The notes beneath the pieces are model-generated. The model made no database searches, was not told where the DNA came from, and worked only from the letters and a program-made list of their open reading frames with translations. The translations under genes and the position numbers were made by a program. This document shows positions 26,015 through 34,074 of a DNA stretch of 64,000 nt, one piece after another. Numbering within the stretch: the first letter of the stretch is position 1; the number at the start of each line of letters is the position of its first letter. Origin of the DNA: Geoalkalibacter halelectricus (GTDB taxonomy: Bacteria; Desulfobacterota; Desulfuromonadia; Desulfuromonadales; Geoalkalibacteraceae); NCBI RefSeq assembly GCF_025263685.1, contig NZ_CP092109.1, positions 620,001 to 684,000 on the forward strand, read 5' to 3'.

Positions 26015-26677
26015 TCAAATCTTCCAACTCTCCGGATCGACCACCCCGATGCGGATGGCGAACTTGACCATTTCGATGGCGCTGTTCAGGCCGAGCTTGC
26101 GGCTGATGGCGGTGCGGTGCTTTTCGACGGTTTTGCTGCTGATGCAGAGAATTTTACTGATTTGGGCGGTGCTGTTGCCTTGCACCAGCAGGCCAAAAAC
26201 CTCTTTTTCGCGCTCGCTGAGCTCGTCATATTCACTGGTTGGCGCCGTGGGCCGTTCATGGGCGAGGTAGGTTTCGATGACCGCGGCCTGGATGCGACGG
26301 CACAGATAGTAATTGCCGCCTGCTGCGGTGCGGATGGCGGTGAGCAGATCTTCGCTTTTACCGGCTTTGAGGACGTAGCCGTAGGCTCCGGCGCTGAGCG
26401 CCTGGTGGGCGTAGAGTTCTTTTTCGAACATGGAGAGGATCACCACCCGCGTTTCGGGGGAGGCTTCGCGCAGCAGGCGGGTGGTGTCGATGCCGTTCAT
26501 GCGCGGCATGGCGACATCGAGCAGGGCGATGTCGGGCTTGAGGCGGCGCCCCAGCTCCAGGGCTTCCACGCCGTCGCCGGCTTCGCCGACCACCTTGAGG
26601 TCGGACTGGGTTTCGAGAAGCAGCCGCAACCCTTCGCGCATTATGGCGTGGTCGTCGGCGATCAGCACGCGAATCAT
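26015..26677 (-). CDS. NarL/FixJ-family response regulator
   Basis: 220 residues. Receiver domain (1-120: IRVLIADDHAIMREGL, phospho-Asp in DIALLDVAMPRMNG, KAGKSEDLL). The C-terminal LuxR-type helix-turn-helix (about 155-215) contains LSEREKEVFGLLVQGNSTAQIS and SSKTVEKHRTAISRKLGLNS. Its ATG overlaps the kinase stop (ATGA), in the order kinase then regulator. A truncated duplicate lies at 25053. It is a candidate regulator of the adjacent exported-protein locus because dimeric LuxR-type regulators bind short inverted repeats; that link is inference. Confidence 0.93.
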   Translation of the reverse strand: MIRVLIADDHAIMREGLRLLLETQSDLKVVGEAGDGVEALELGRRLKPDIALLDVAMPRMNGIDTTRLLREASPETRVVILSMFEKELYAHQALSAGAYGYVLKAGKSEDLLTAIRTAAGGNYYLCRRIQAAVIETYLAHERPTAPTSEYDELSEREKEVFGLLVQGNSTAQISKILCISSKTVEKHRTAISRKLGLNSAIEMVKFAIRIGVVDPESWKI

Positions 26678-27642
26678 GAATTTGCCCTTTCCTCGACGGG
26701 GATGACGACCTGGATCAAGGTTCCGCCCCCCGGGGAGCTTCGAATGTTGATGCTCCCACCCACGGCCAAGACCCGCTCGCGCATGCCGAGCAAGCCGATG
26801 CCATCGAGGCTGCTCTCCTCGCGGGCATGGGTATCGGCATCAAAACCCTGGCCGTCGTCGCGCAGGGTCAAACGCAGCAGGTCAGGGCTACAGCATAGGT
26901 CCACGGAAATATTTTGGGGTTGGCCATGGCGCAGGGCATTGCACAGCCCTTCCTGGCAAACCCGGTAGAGGGCCAGTCCGATCTCAGCATCGCGAAAGCC
27001 CTCGCGGCCGGAGTGGCTAAAGGTGATGCGGGTTTGCGGAAAACGCCGCGCGCATTCTTGCGTAAGCGACTGAAGCGCGCCGACCAACCCCTTTCCAGAG
27101 AGGTCGGGGGGCAGCAGGCTGGTCGCCACTTGATGCACGCGATCGCGGGTCTGGTCGAGCAGTTGATCGATGCGCAACAATTGATTTTTTATCCCTTGAT
27201 CTTCGGTTCCCGGCGTGTTGGCCAGGGTCGCCACCGCCATTTTGAGCGCGGCGATGTATTGCGCCGCGTCGTCGTGCAGATCACGGCCCAAGCGGGCGCG
27301 CTCGCCCTCGACCGCGTGAATCAGTTGGCGACTGAGCATCCGTGCTTCATCCGCCAGGGCTTGTCGTGCCCGATTCATGGGACGGTAAATGAAAAAATAA
27401 ACCGGAACCAGAACCAGAAGGAGCAAAATGGCGGAATCAATCAACGGGCGTGCCCAGGGGTAGAGCCCGGGCAGCAAGTTAAGCAAAAGCATCACCCCCA
27501 GCTCTCCTACGAACACTGCCGCTGCAAATACCAGGGCAAGCTTAAGTGGTGAGTGTGGCAAGGGTGATCCCTCTTCGGCCTGTATTTGTTCCAAGGATGC
27601 GCGGCCCAACGCATCTCGGATCGTGAAGGTCGGTGCCTTCAT
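26674..27642 (-). CDS. Sensor histidine kinase, NarX/DegS type (HisKA_3)
   Basis: 322 residues. Two membrane helices (about 32-55 and 65-85) with almost no periplasmic loop are followed by a HisKA_3 dimerisation domain (ARLGRDLHDDAAQYIAAL, phospho-His in LHDD). A HATPase domain (EGLCNALRHGQPQNISV, LRDDGQGFD, GIGLLGMRERVLAVGG) ends the protein. The short sensor part suggests it senses a membrane or cytoplasmic cue. It forms a pair with the regulator at 26015. There is a 249-bp gap to the next gene. Confidence 0.92.
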   Translation of the reverse strand: MKAPTFTIRDALGRASLEQIQAEEGSPLPHSPLKLALVFAAAVFVGELGVMLLLNLLPGLYPWARPLIDSAILLLLVLVPVYFFIYRPMNRARQALADEARMLSRQLIHAVEGERARLGRDLHDDAAQYIAALKMAVATLANTPGTEDQGIKNQLLRIDQLLDQTRDRVHQVATSLLPPDLSGKGLVGALQSLTQECARRFPQTRITFSHSGREGFRDAEIGLALYRVCQEGLCNALRHGQPQNISVDLCCSPDLLRLTLRDDGQGFDADTHAREESSLDGIGLLGMRERVLAVGGSINIRSSPGGGTLIQVVIPVEERANS

Positions 27643-27823
27643 CTTCGTGGCCTTTCAGTTCAGGCCCCCCTGGATTTAAAGCTATCACAAAATAAGCGAA
27701 TTTCCTGTAATTCGTGTTTTATCATTAACATTTTCCTATTTTCTTAGATTTTTTTTAGAATGTCAAGAAGGATATTGCTGGAGGGGTGCTGCGCAGAACG
27801 CATGGGCGGGAGGCAGAAAGAGA

Positions 27824-27856
27824 ACTGCCGGGCGAGCACAAGGCCCGCCCGGCAGT
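27824..27856 (-). terminator. Intrinsic terminator
   Basis: 11-bp perfect stem (27824-27834 and 27846-27856, ACTGCCGGGCG and its complement), followed on the minus strand by a T-rich tract. It lies 36 bp beyond the stop of the gene at 27892. Confidence 0.78.
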
Positions 27857-27891
27857 GGGAAATTAATGGGAGGCTATCTGGCGAGGCCCGT

Positions 27892-29640
27892 CTAGGGATG
27901 CAGCTCGTAAACCACCACCGCGGCGCGCCCTGAACCGGCCATCAGGGGGCGGCTGAAGGTCACGGTCTGCACAATTTCGGCGCGGCCGTCGCCGGTGACG
28001 TCGGCCAGCCGAAAATTGACGAGATAGCCGTCCTGGGGCTGGGTGTGCCAAACTTCGCGCAGCAGCGAACCTTCGGGCTGCATGGCCACCAGGCGGCTCG
28101 GACCAAGGCCGCGGATGCGGATCGAAACCCGCCGACCCTCGCTGAGGGGCACCAGGATCTCGCCCGCCGGACCGATGCCGAGGTCGGGGTGAATCAGCAC
28201 CTCGCGGATGTCCTGGGCGGTACCGGCGGCGGGAGAGAGGCGCTCGAAATACACCTCACTGCCGCCGAAGCGCCGGCTGCTTTCCCACAGGACCCGACCG
28301 TCGGCGTTGAGCACCTGCAGGCGGTCGACGGGGTTGAGACGGGCGAAGAGGGTGGCCCCGTCGCGTCCGGCAAAGGGCACGAATCCAAAAAGGTCGAGGT
28401 TGCGTGGCGTGGCCATGGCGGGCCCTTCGCTCAACTGACCGCCGGTTAGGCGCACGCGGAAAATCGAGCCGGTGAAGTCATGCTCGAGCCCGCCCATGCG
28501 CTGGGCGAGGAGAATGCGACCCTCATCGAGCCACTGGACGCTGCGCAGATACCAGGGGATGTTGCTTTGGGCGATGTGCAGCAGGTTGCCTTCGAGAACC
28601 ACCACGCGCGATGCCAACTGGCCGTTGCGCACGGCGGTGATGTAGAGTTCGTTGCGACCGTTGCCGTCGAGGTCGGCGGCGGAGATGGCAAGGCTGCGCT
28701 CCATGCCGTCGAAGTTGAGGGTGGCCAGGGTATGGTAGTCGCGCCCTTCGAGGCGGCCCACTTCCAGGCGGTCATGGAACAGAACGGCGACTTCATTGCG
28801 GCCGTCGCCGGTCAGGTCAGTGACTTCCATGCCGACCGGGGTGCCGTCGATTTCGGCGGTGATCCAGACGCCTTCCCACTGCTGTTGCTGGGCACGTTGA
28901 ATGCCCGCGGCCGTGGGTACGGGCGCGGCGACAATGCCGGGCGCGGCGGGGGTTGCCACCGGCGCCGCGGGCACGGGTACGGGAACCGGCGTGGCGGCAA
29001 CAGGCTGAGGCATTGCAACGGCGCTGGGCGCCGCGGCAACCAGGGGATAGGAGTGCATCACCTGACCACCGGGACCGAGCACGTCAAGGGCGCCGGGGCG
29101 CGCCACGAAGGCCAGATGAGCATCGAATTTAAGCGGCGCCTCGGGTGTCGCGGGGCGCCGCGCCTGGGCGGCGTCGTAGGCCTGCCAATCAAGCACCGGC
29201 AGGGCTTCGCGCAACTGCTGAAAATAACTCTCGCCCTGGTCGGTGTAATCCCAGAACAGCGCACTGAGGTGTTCGAAACGGCGGATCTTATCGCCGCGAT
29301 TAATGGCCGCCGCATCGCCCACGGGCACGGCATAGCTGTACCCCGAGCGTACACGCGTCACGCGCAGCACCGCCTTGGCATCATCCAGGGTGCCGATCAC
29401 CTCGCCGCTGACCGGGTGCACGATACGCTCACCGGTGCGCACCACCGCAAACAGATCGCCAGGTGCCACGCCGCGCGCGGCATCGAGATCGATAAGAAAC
29501 TCGCCGTCCACGGGCATGATGACCACACCCGAAAGGGGCGTGAAGTCCTTTTGCAGCCTTTCAAATACATCAGCCGCGGCCGGCACCACCGCCAAAGCCA
29601 CAAGCACCAGGGACAAAAAAGCCAAGCGTAGATACTTCAA
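27892..29640 (-). CDS. Secreted FG-GAP/VCBS-repeat protein
   Basis: 582 residues, start TTG at 29640 because GGAGG lies 8 bp upstream; the in-frame GTG at 29655 would have no site. Signal peptide ends VVPAAADV. An N-terminal beta-rich domain (about 30-110) precedes a Pro/Ala linker (about 195-260). At least three FG-GAP calcium-binding repeats follow: VTDLTGDGRNEVAVLF, AADLDGNGRNELYITA and LADVTGDGRAEIVQTV. These repeats build beta-propellers in surface proteins. It is a single-gene unit with its own terminator. No enzymatic motif is seen. Confidence 0.82.
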   Translation of the reverse strand: MKYLRLAFLSLVLVALAVVPAAADVFERLQKDFTPLSGVVIMPVDGEFLIDLDAARGVAPGDLFAVVRTGERIVHPVSGEVIGTLDDAKAVLRVTRVRSGYSYAVPVGDAAAINRGDKIRRFEHLSALFWDYTDQGESYFQQLREALPVLDWQAYDAAQARRPATPEAPLKFDAHLAFVARPGALDVLGPGGQVMHSYPLVAAAPSAVAMPQPVAATPVPVPVPAAPVATPAAPGIVAAPVPTAAGIQRAQQQQWEGVWITAEIDGTPVGMEVTDLTGDGRNEVAVLFHDRLEVGRLEGRDYHTLATLNFDGMERSLAISAADLDGNGRNELYITAVRNGQLASRVVVLEGNLLHIAQSNIPWYLRSVQWLDEGRILLAQRMGGLEHDFTGSIFRVRLTGGQLSEGPAMATPRNLDLFGFVPFAGRDGATLFARLNPVDRLQVLNADGRVLWESSRRFGGSEVYFERLSPAAGTAQDIREVLIHPDLGIGPAGEILVPLSEGRRVSIRIRGLGPSRLVAMQPEGSLLREVWHTQPQDGYLVNFRLADVTGDGRAEIVQTVTFSRPLMAGSGRAAVVVYELHP

Positions 29641-29750
29641 GGCACGATCCTCCACTCTGTAGCAAATCTGGGACGTAAATTAAACCGAACTGAACCCGGC
29701 CAAGTTAGCACAATACCTAGATCCAAGGCAATTGGAGGGAGCCTTCGGGC

Positions 29751-30037
29751 AAAAAAATAGCCCAGGTGGATTGCTCCACCCGGGCCAAACGCAGTCACGG
29801 CAAATTTCCCCGGTCCGTTAAAACCGGACCCCTCCTTCACTTTCGACGAATCCCGGCGCCGAACCCCTTCGGCATGCCGAGATGATGCTAGCTGCTGATG
29901 AGGTAGACAATACATGTTTTCGCGCGGCTTGCCTATCAGGAGAAACCTGAAAATGAGGGGCATTTTTACTGAAAATCGGGTCAGGAAATGGAGCAGAAGG
30001 GCATAATCGAGAAGGACGGTGGCTTGCGAAAATGAAT
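29751..30037 (-). ncRNA. Candidate leader RNA or small RNA ending in a terminator
   Basis: Between the porin terminator and the gene at 29640 lies a 287-bp segment that ends with a GC-rich hairpin (29760-29785, one mismatch) and seven T's on the minus strand. It contains other possible stems such as GGTCCG...CGGACC (about 29810-29830). No convincing reading frame is present. It could be a riboswitch-like attenuator of the downstream gene or an independent sRNA. I could not match it to a known class. Confidence 0.35.
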
Positions 30038-30040
30038 AAA

Positions 30041-30065
30041 AAAAGGCCGGGCACAAGGCCCGGCC
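30041..30065 (-). terminator. Intrinsic terminator of the porin gene
   Basis: 8-bp GGCCGGGC stem (30045-30052 and 30058-30065), followed on the minus strand by a run of T's. It lies 49 bp beyond the porin stop. Confidence 0.88.
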
Positions 30066-30113
30066 AAAGAATTTATCAAATTCTAGAAATTTCGTGTGAC
30101 GCGCAATGGCTGC

Positions 30114-31457
30114 TTAGAAAGGAACGCGAGCCATCAGAGCGACGGTGTAGACGTCGTCGGCGTCGTTGTTGTTGACGTCGACATCGTCATAGAACTTGCC
30201 GAGGAAGGCATAGGCACCGCGCAGGCTGACGTCGAACTTGTCGGCGAACACCTTGCCGACGCGAGCGGCAACTTCATAGCCCAGGGTGCGGTTCATTTCG
30301 CCGAAATCACCACCTTTGGGATCTTTCTTGGCGACGAAGAAAGCACCGGCGCCGAGGTTGGCGTAGGTGTTCATGGGCAGGTTACGCAGATTGGCGCTAC
30401 CCACCACGGCATGCAGACCGTAGCCGCTCTCAACGGCGTCGGTGATGGCGCGACGGTTCTTGCCTTCGTTGTTGACCCACTTGTCGACGAGGAAGATCAT
30501 GAGGTTCTCGTCGGTGAACTCATAATTACCCTGGGACAGGTAGAAGCGCTCAAGATCCTGCTCGCTGTCGTCGGGGCTGAAGTAAATGTAACGCAGACCG
30601 ACGTCACCGTTGGGGATGATCATGGAGCCTTTGACGGTTGCCGCCCAGGCGCGGGTGTCGGCATAGGTGTTGTTGGGCGCGTCGACCAGCACTTCGCCGG
30701 TCTGATAGAGCGCGAAGCCCTGGAAAGCCAAGTTGGCAAAACGATAGTCGCCATAGAGGCCGGCCCACCACACTTCGGCATCGAGATTCACGCCCTCGCC
30801 GCCGGCGGGAATGTTGTTGATGTCGAAGTTGCTGTTGTTGTCCAGGTAGTACACGGCCACACCGGCCTTGGCGAAATCACCGTAGCGGTGGGAGACGTCG
30901 ATGCCGTAGAAATCGGTGTCCTTGTACTCGGTACGCAGGCCAACGCGATCGCGGCCGGCATAAGCGTTGGTGTCCCACTTGGAGTAGAACAACTGGTAGT
31001 CGATGTTGAAGGGCATCTTGCCGCTCAGGTTGGCGGCGGCGAAATCGTCGAAGAACACCACGCCGCTGAAGGAGTCGCGCAGACCCTGGAGACCGAGGCG
31101 GAAGTTGCTGTCGATCTGAGGGATCTTCAGGTCGGCATAGAGGTTCTTGGTCTGCACATTGTAGCCGTCAGCGCCGGTACGGCCGTCGCGGCCCAAGGAG
31201 ATGCTCTCACCCCACACCGTGTCGACTTCGGCAAAGTAGGTCAGGCTGATGAGGTCGTTGACGCGGTAGTCGAGCTTGGGACGAAAACGCTGCTGGATGA
31301 TGTTGAAGCTGCGGGCATCGTTGCTACCAATGTCCTGGACAGTCTGGTGATGGCCCTGGACGCGGAACTCACCGCTGAACTTGAAGTCCGCCATGGCGGG
31401 TGCGGCGAGAGCCAGCATCGCAGCCACGGCAATAAATGTCTTAACGCTCTTACTCAC
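30114..31457 (-). CDS. Outer-membrane porin-like beta-barrel protein
   Basis: 447 residues. The signal peptide (KTFIAVAAMLALAAPAMA) is followed by DFKFSGEFRVQGHHQ, alternating beta strands and a final aromatic residue (ALMARVPF), the outer-membrane assembly signature. The start is GTG at 31457, five bases after AGGAGG; the in-frame ATG upstream lacks a site. The closest general type is the alginate-export/OprO-like porin group found in Geobacter relatives. The substrate is unknown. Upstream by 88 bp lies a small possible lipoprotein. Confidence 0.82.
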   Translation of the reverse strand: MSKSVKTFIAVAAMLALAAPAMADFKFSGEFRVQGHHQTVQDIGSNDARSFNIIQQRFRPKLDYRVNDLISLTYFAEVDTVWGESISLGRDGRTGADGYNVQTKNLYADLKIPQIDSNFRLGLQGLRDSFSGVVFFDDFAAANLSGKMPFNIDYQLFYSKWDTNAYAGRDRVGLRTEYKDTDFYGIDVSHRYGDFAKAGVAVYYLDNNSNFDINNIPAGGEGVNLDAEVWWAGLYGDYRFANLAFQGFALYQTGEVLVDAPNNTYADTRAWAATVKGSMIIPNGDVGLRYIYFSPDDSEQDLERFYLSQGNYEFTDENLMIFLVDKWVNNEGKNRRAITDAVESGYGLHAVVGSANLRNLPMNTYANLGAGAFFVAKKDPKGGDFGEMNRTLGYEVAARVGKVFADKFDVSLRGAYAFLGKFYDDVDVNNNDADDVYTVALMARVPF

Positions 31458-31545
31458 TTTGGCCTCCTGAATGCAAATAAGCAATGTTGGGTTGGATCAG
31501 TGCGGGCCGTTTTCTGCAAGCAGGACTGCGGCCGGCCTGTCCGGT

Positions 31546-31689
31546 TTAGTTGTGATGCCGGGGAGCTTCGAACTCGTACCCGCAGGCGGGGCACTTGACG
31601 CGAACTTGTTCGTCGGCCTTCATGGGGGCGCAGGCCGCGAAGGATACAGCGATCATGGACGCCATGATCAGGGTCATGAGCTTTTTCAT
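31546..31689 (-). CDS. 47-residue possible lipoprotein with CPxCG motif
   Basis: The ATG at 31689 follows AAAGGAGGTGAC, a near-perfect ribosome-binding site. The product starts MKKLMTLIMASMIAVSFAAC, a probable signal peptide with Cys20. The mature part contains VKCPACGYEFEAPRHHN, a CPxCG half zinc ribbon with two terminal histidines. The gene is only 144 bp and precedes the porin by 88 bp. A periplasmic metal-binding or thiol role is possible; nothing more can be said. Confidence 0.7.
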   Translation of the reverse strand: MKKLMTLIMASMIAVSFAACAPMKADEQVRVKCPACGYEFEAPRHHN

Positions 31690-31972
31690 CTTGTCACCTC
31701 CTTTCACATCAAGTCAGTTCATGTTCTGAGGTTTTATCCGGATTTGTCGACAAAAATCAACATCTTTTCAACATATAGCAAATCAGATGCCAGCATTCAG
31801 CCAAACTCAAAAAAATTTTCATCTGATTAACTTGCTGAAAAACAGTTGTTTTTTGTGCGCTCCGGACCTCCTTGCCGAAATCGCGGTTGCCGCGATTGTT
31901 GAGCATTTGCCACAGTGTAGACGTTACGCCACAGTGGGTGGCGGGTTTTGCGCAAGCCGGGTTGAGGGGCCG
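31690..31972. other. Intergenic, AT-rich; possible promoter only
   Basis: On the minus strand TTGATT, 17 bp and ATAAAA form a weak promoter about 40-70 bp upstream of the small possible lipoprotein gene. Nothing else is recognised. Confidence 0.35.
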
Positions 31973-31998
31973 AAAAACCTGTGCGACGCGTGCGTCGC
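31973..31998 (-). terminator. Probable terminator after the thioredoxin-like gene
   Basis: Palindrome GCGACGC-GT-GCGTCGC (31983-31998) directly after the stop, followed by CAGGTTTTT on the minus strand. Confidence 0.6.
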
Positions 31999-32000
31999 CC

Positions 32001-32510
32001 CTACGGGGCCGGCTTCAGGGCGGCGACTTCGCCGACGAGGCGGCGCAGATCCTCCTCGAAGAGTTGGCCGCCGTCGTGAAAGACGCGGTGCTCGCGATCC
32101 AGCACCAGCATGCGCGGAATCAGGTAGACGTTGTAGGCGCGGTGGGCCTGACCGTTGTCCATGAGGGCCTCGAAGGTCATGGGAAAGGTCTTGCCGCGCA
32201 GGTAGCGGCGCACCATGCGCTCGGAATCCTGCACGAAGACCTCGAGAACCACCACATCGTGCTCGACCAGCAGGTCGGCGGCGCGCAGGATGTCGTCGGT
32301 CTGCTGCTTGCAGGTCGGGCACCAGGTGGTGGCCAACTTGAGCAGCACGATGCGCCCGCGATAGTCGGACAGGCTGACCTCTCGCCCGTCGAGATTCTTC
32401 AAAGTGAATTCAGGGGCCTGGTCGCCGCGCTCGAGGGCCGCCGCGGGCAGGGAAACCACCAGCAGCAGCACAGCCAGAACTGCCAGGGCGCGAAGCACGA
32501 CTTTTTTCAT
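32001..32510 (-). CDS. TlpA/ResA-like thioredoxin-fold protein
   Basis: 169 residues from the ATG at 32510 (GGAGG 8 bp upstream). The N-terminal signal peptide or anchor ends VVSLPAAALE. The AhpC/TSA-type domain has APEFTLKNLDGREVSLSDYRG, the active site TTWCPTCKQQ (CxxC) and LIPRMLVLDREHRV with the cis-Pro region. Such proteins reduce disulfides in the periplasm, often for cytochrome c maturation. No partner gene adjoins. The family is certain, the substrate unknown. Confidence 0.9.
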   Translation of the reverse strand: MKKVVLRALAVLAVLLLVVSLPAAALERGDQAPEFTLKNLDGREVSLSDYRGRIVLLKLATTWCPTCKQQTDDILRAADLLVEHDVVVLEVFVQDSERMVRRYLRGKTFPMTFEALMDNGQAHRAYNVYLIPRMLVLDREHRVFHDGGQLFEEDLRRLVGEVAALKPAP

Positions 32511-32856
32511 CAGGAAAACCTCCGGGACGGGTTGACGACCTTGTCGGCGCCCCAAAAACCCATGCGGGACCAAAGCCGACGCCTTGCTGTTCCCTCCCCC
32601 TGCCGAAGCCGATCCGGCCTGTTTCGAAGCCGGCTTCTTGCGCCTTTCCCGCCAAAACGGGATTTAACCAACCAAACGCAGAACAGTTTAACCAGCTTGA
32701 TCCGCATGTCAAGCGCCACCAATTTTGTGGCGCCGTTTTAAAAACAATGAAAACAGATTCTTAGATTTTTCCTCAACTGTCAACCACAAAAAAACAACCT
32801 AATGCTTTCAGCTTATTAGGCGATAAATTTTTCGACAAACGTTGTTTGTTAATCTT
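32511..32856. other. Intergenic region, no gene seen
   Basis: On the minus strand TTGACA (about 32780) with a poor -10 could drive the thioredoxin-like gene. Otherwise nothing recognisable. Confidence 0.4.
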
Positions 32857-33267
32857 TCAATGCTTGCCTGGCTGACACAATTCGGTCAACACCCCGCCGG
32901 TGGCCTTGGGATGCAGAAATGCGATGGACGTGCCGTGGGCGCCGCGCCGGGGTTCGGTATCGATGAGGCGCACGCCCTGCCCCTGGAGGGCGGCGATGGC
33001 CGCGGAGAGATCGTCGACCTCGTAGGCGAGATGGTGAACACCCTCGCCGTTTTTCTCGATGAATTTGGCCACGGGCGAATCGTCGCTGGTGGCTTCGAGC
33101 AGCTCGATGCGGCTTTCGCCGGAAATGAAGAACGCGACCCTGACCTTTTGCTCGGCGACCTCCTCGGTGCCCTCGAACTCCATGCCGAGCACGTCGCGGT
33201 ACAGGGGCAGCGCGGCCTCAAGGCTTTTTACGGCGATGCCGACATGGCTGATTTTTTTGGTTTTCAT
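32857..33267 (-). CDS. mce: Methylmalonyl-CoA epimerase
   Basis: 136 residues, the normal length. Interconverts (R)- and (S)-methylmalonyl-CoA in propionate metabolism. Glyoxalase/VOC fold with the metal and base residues in KISHVGIAVKSLEAAL (His), the Glu of SRIELLEATSDDSPVAKF, GVHHLAYEVDD (His) and GVLTELCQ (Glu). The mutase is not in the window. The assignment is firm. Confidence 0.95.
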   Translation of the reverse strand: MKTKKISHVGIAVKSLEAALPLYRDVLGMEFEGTEEVAEQKVRVAFFISGESRIELLEATSDDSPVAKFIEKNGEGVHHLAYEVDDLSAAIAALQGQGVRLIDTEPRRGAHGTSIAFLHPKATGGVLTELCQPGKH

Positions 33268-33321
33268 GGCTTGACTCCTGAAAATTCATGGGACATAGGG
33301 GACACAGGCGACTCAGGGGAT

Positions 33322-33672
33322 CTAGATGAGCCGCAGGCGATCTTTTTGGGCCTGCCGCCAGAAACTGGTGGGATGGGTTTCGAGTTGAGCGAATTCCTCG
33401 GGGGTGTAAACCAGCAGATCAACGGGAACATCCAACACGTTCAGGGAGCTGAACAGGCGCGGCCGCTCGACGAAAGGCAGGTCGGTTTCACACACCAGGA
33501 TCAGGTCGATGTCGGACCAGGGCTTTGCCTCGCCGCGCGCGCAAGAGCCGATAAGCCAGGCCGAAGCCAACTGCTCGCGCCCGAGTATCTCACACAGCCG
33601 CTCTATGAGCTGTTCGCGGCTGAAATCAACCACGGACACCGCCGGGCGGCTGCGCTCGAGAACCGGTTTCAT
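33322..33672 (-). CDS. MNT-type nucleotidyltransferase
   Basis: 116 residues. The minimal nucleotidyltransferase motif is AWLIGSCARGEAKPWSDIDLILV (G-S-x-D-x-D). Its ATG overlaps the stop of the HEPN gene (33669-33672). In characterised HEPN/MNT pairs the MNT protein AMPylates and silences the HEPN RNase. Both genes look intact here, unlike the other pairs in the window. Confidence 0.88.
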   Translation of the reverse strand: MKPVLERSRPAVSVVDFSREQLIERLCEILGREQLASAWLIGSCARGEAKPWSDIDLILVCETDLPFVERPRLFSSLNVLDVPVDLLVYTPEEFAQLETHPTSFWRQAQKDRLRLI

Positions 33673-34061
33673 GGCTGTTCCGCCCCGGAAAGCCGCGAAC
33701 CCACCAGGTCGAAAATACCCTCGGCGGCCCTCAGCGCGCCCTGGGCCTGTTCGGGGGTGAGAATTTCAAAGGGCGCTCCGGCGGGCAAGGCATCGGGGTA
33801 GCGAGCGGAGATGTAGTAGATATCGAGCTCGCGAGCCCATCTCTCCAGGTCGCCGTTTTCTCCCAGGGCGCGCACGATCTGGAAAATGGAATGGCTGCGC
33901 ACGATGTCGAACCCCTTGAAGAAACACCAGGACTTGAGGGCCTTTTCGGCGGCCTGCTGCGCAATGAAGCAGGTCTGGGCGAAGAAACCGCCGGAAAAAC
34001 TGTGGCGCGCCCACTGGAGATCGTTTTCCGCCTGCCTGAGCCAGTCCTGGTAACGGTTCAT
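33669..34061 (-). CDS. HEPN-domain protein (partner of MNT)
   Basis: 130 residues from the ATG at 34061. The HEPN domain spans most of the protein: YQDWLRQAENDLQWARHSF, CFIAQQAAEKALKSWCFFKG, then RSHSIFQIV and YYISARYPDA. RSHSIF may be the R-x(4-6)-H-like RNase site. It precedes MNT with a 4-bp overlap. It lies between cysS and mce, the only intact pair in a housekeeping neighbourhood. Confidence 0.87.
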   Translation of the reverse strand: MNRYQDWLRQAENDLQWARHSFSGGFFAQTCFIAQQAAEKALKSWCFFKGFDIVRSHSIFQIVRALGENGDLERWARELDIYYISARYPDALPAGAPFEILTPEQAQGALRAAEGIFDLVGSRLSGAEQP

Positions 34062-34074
34062 CGGCACCGCTCCT

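Noticed and set aside
29637-30056. Minus-strand 139-codon frame between the porin and the FG-GAP gene
   Set aside because: It runs through a hairpin terminator with seven T's, overlaps the start of a better gene and has no family features.
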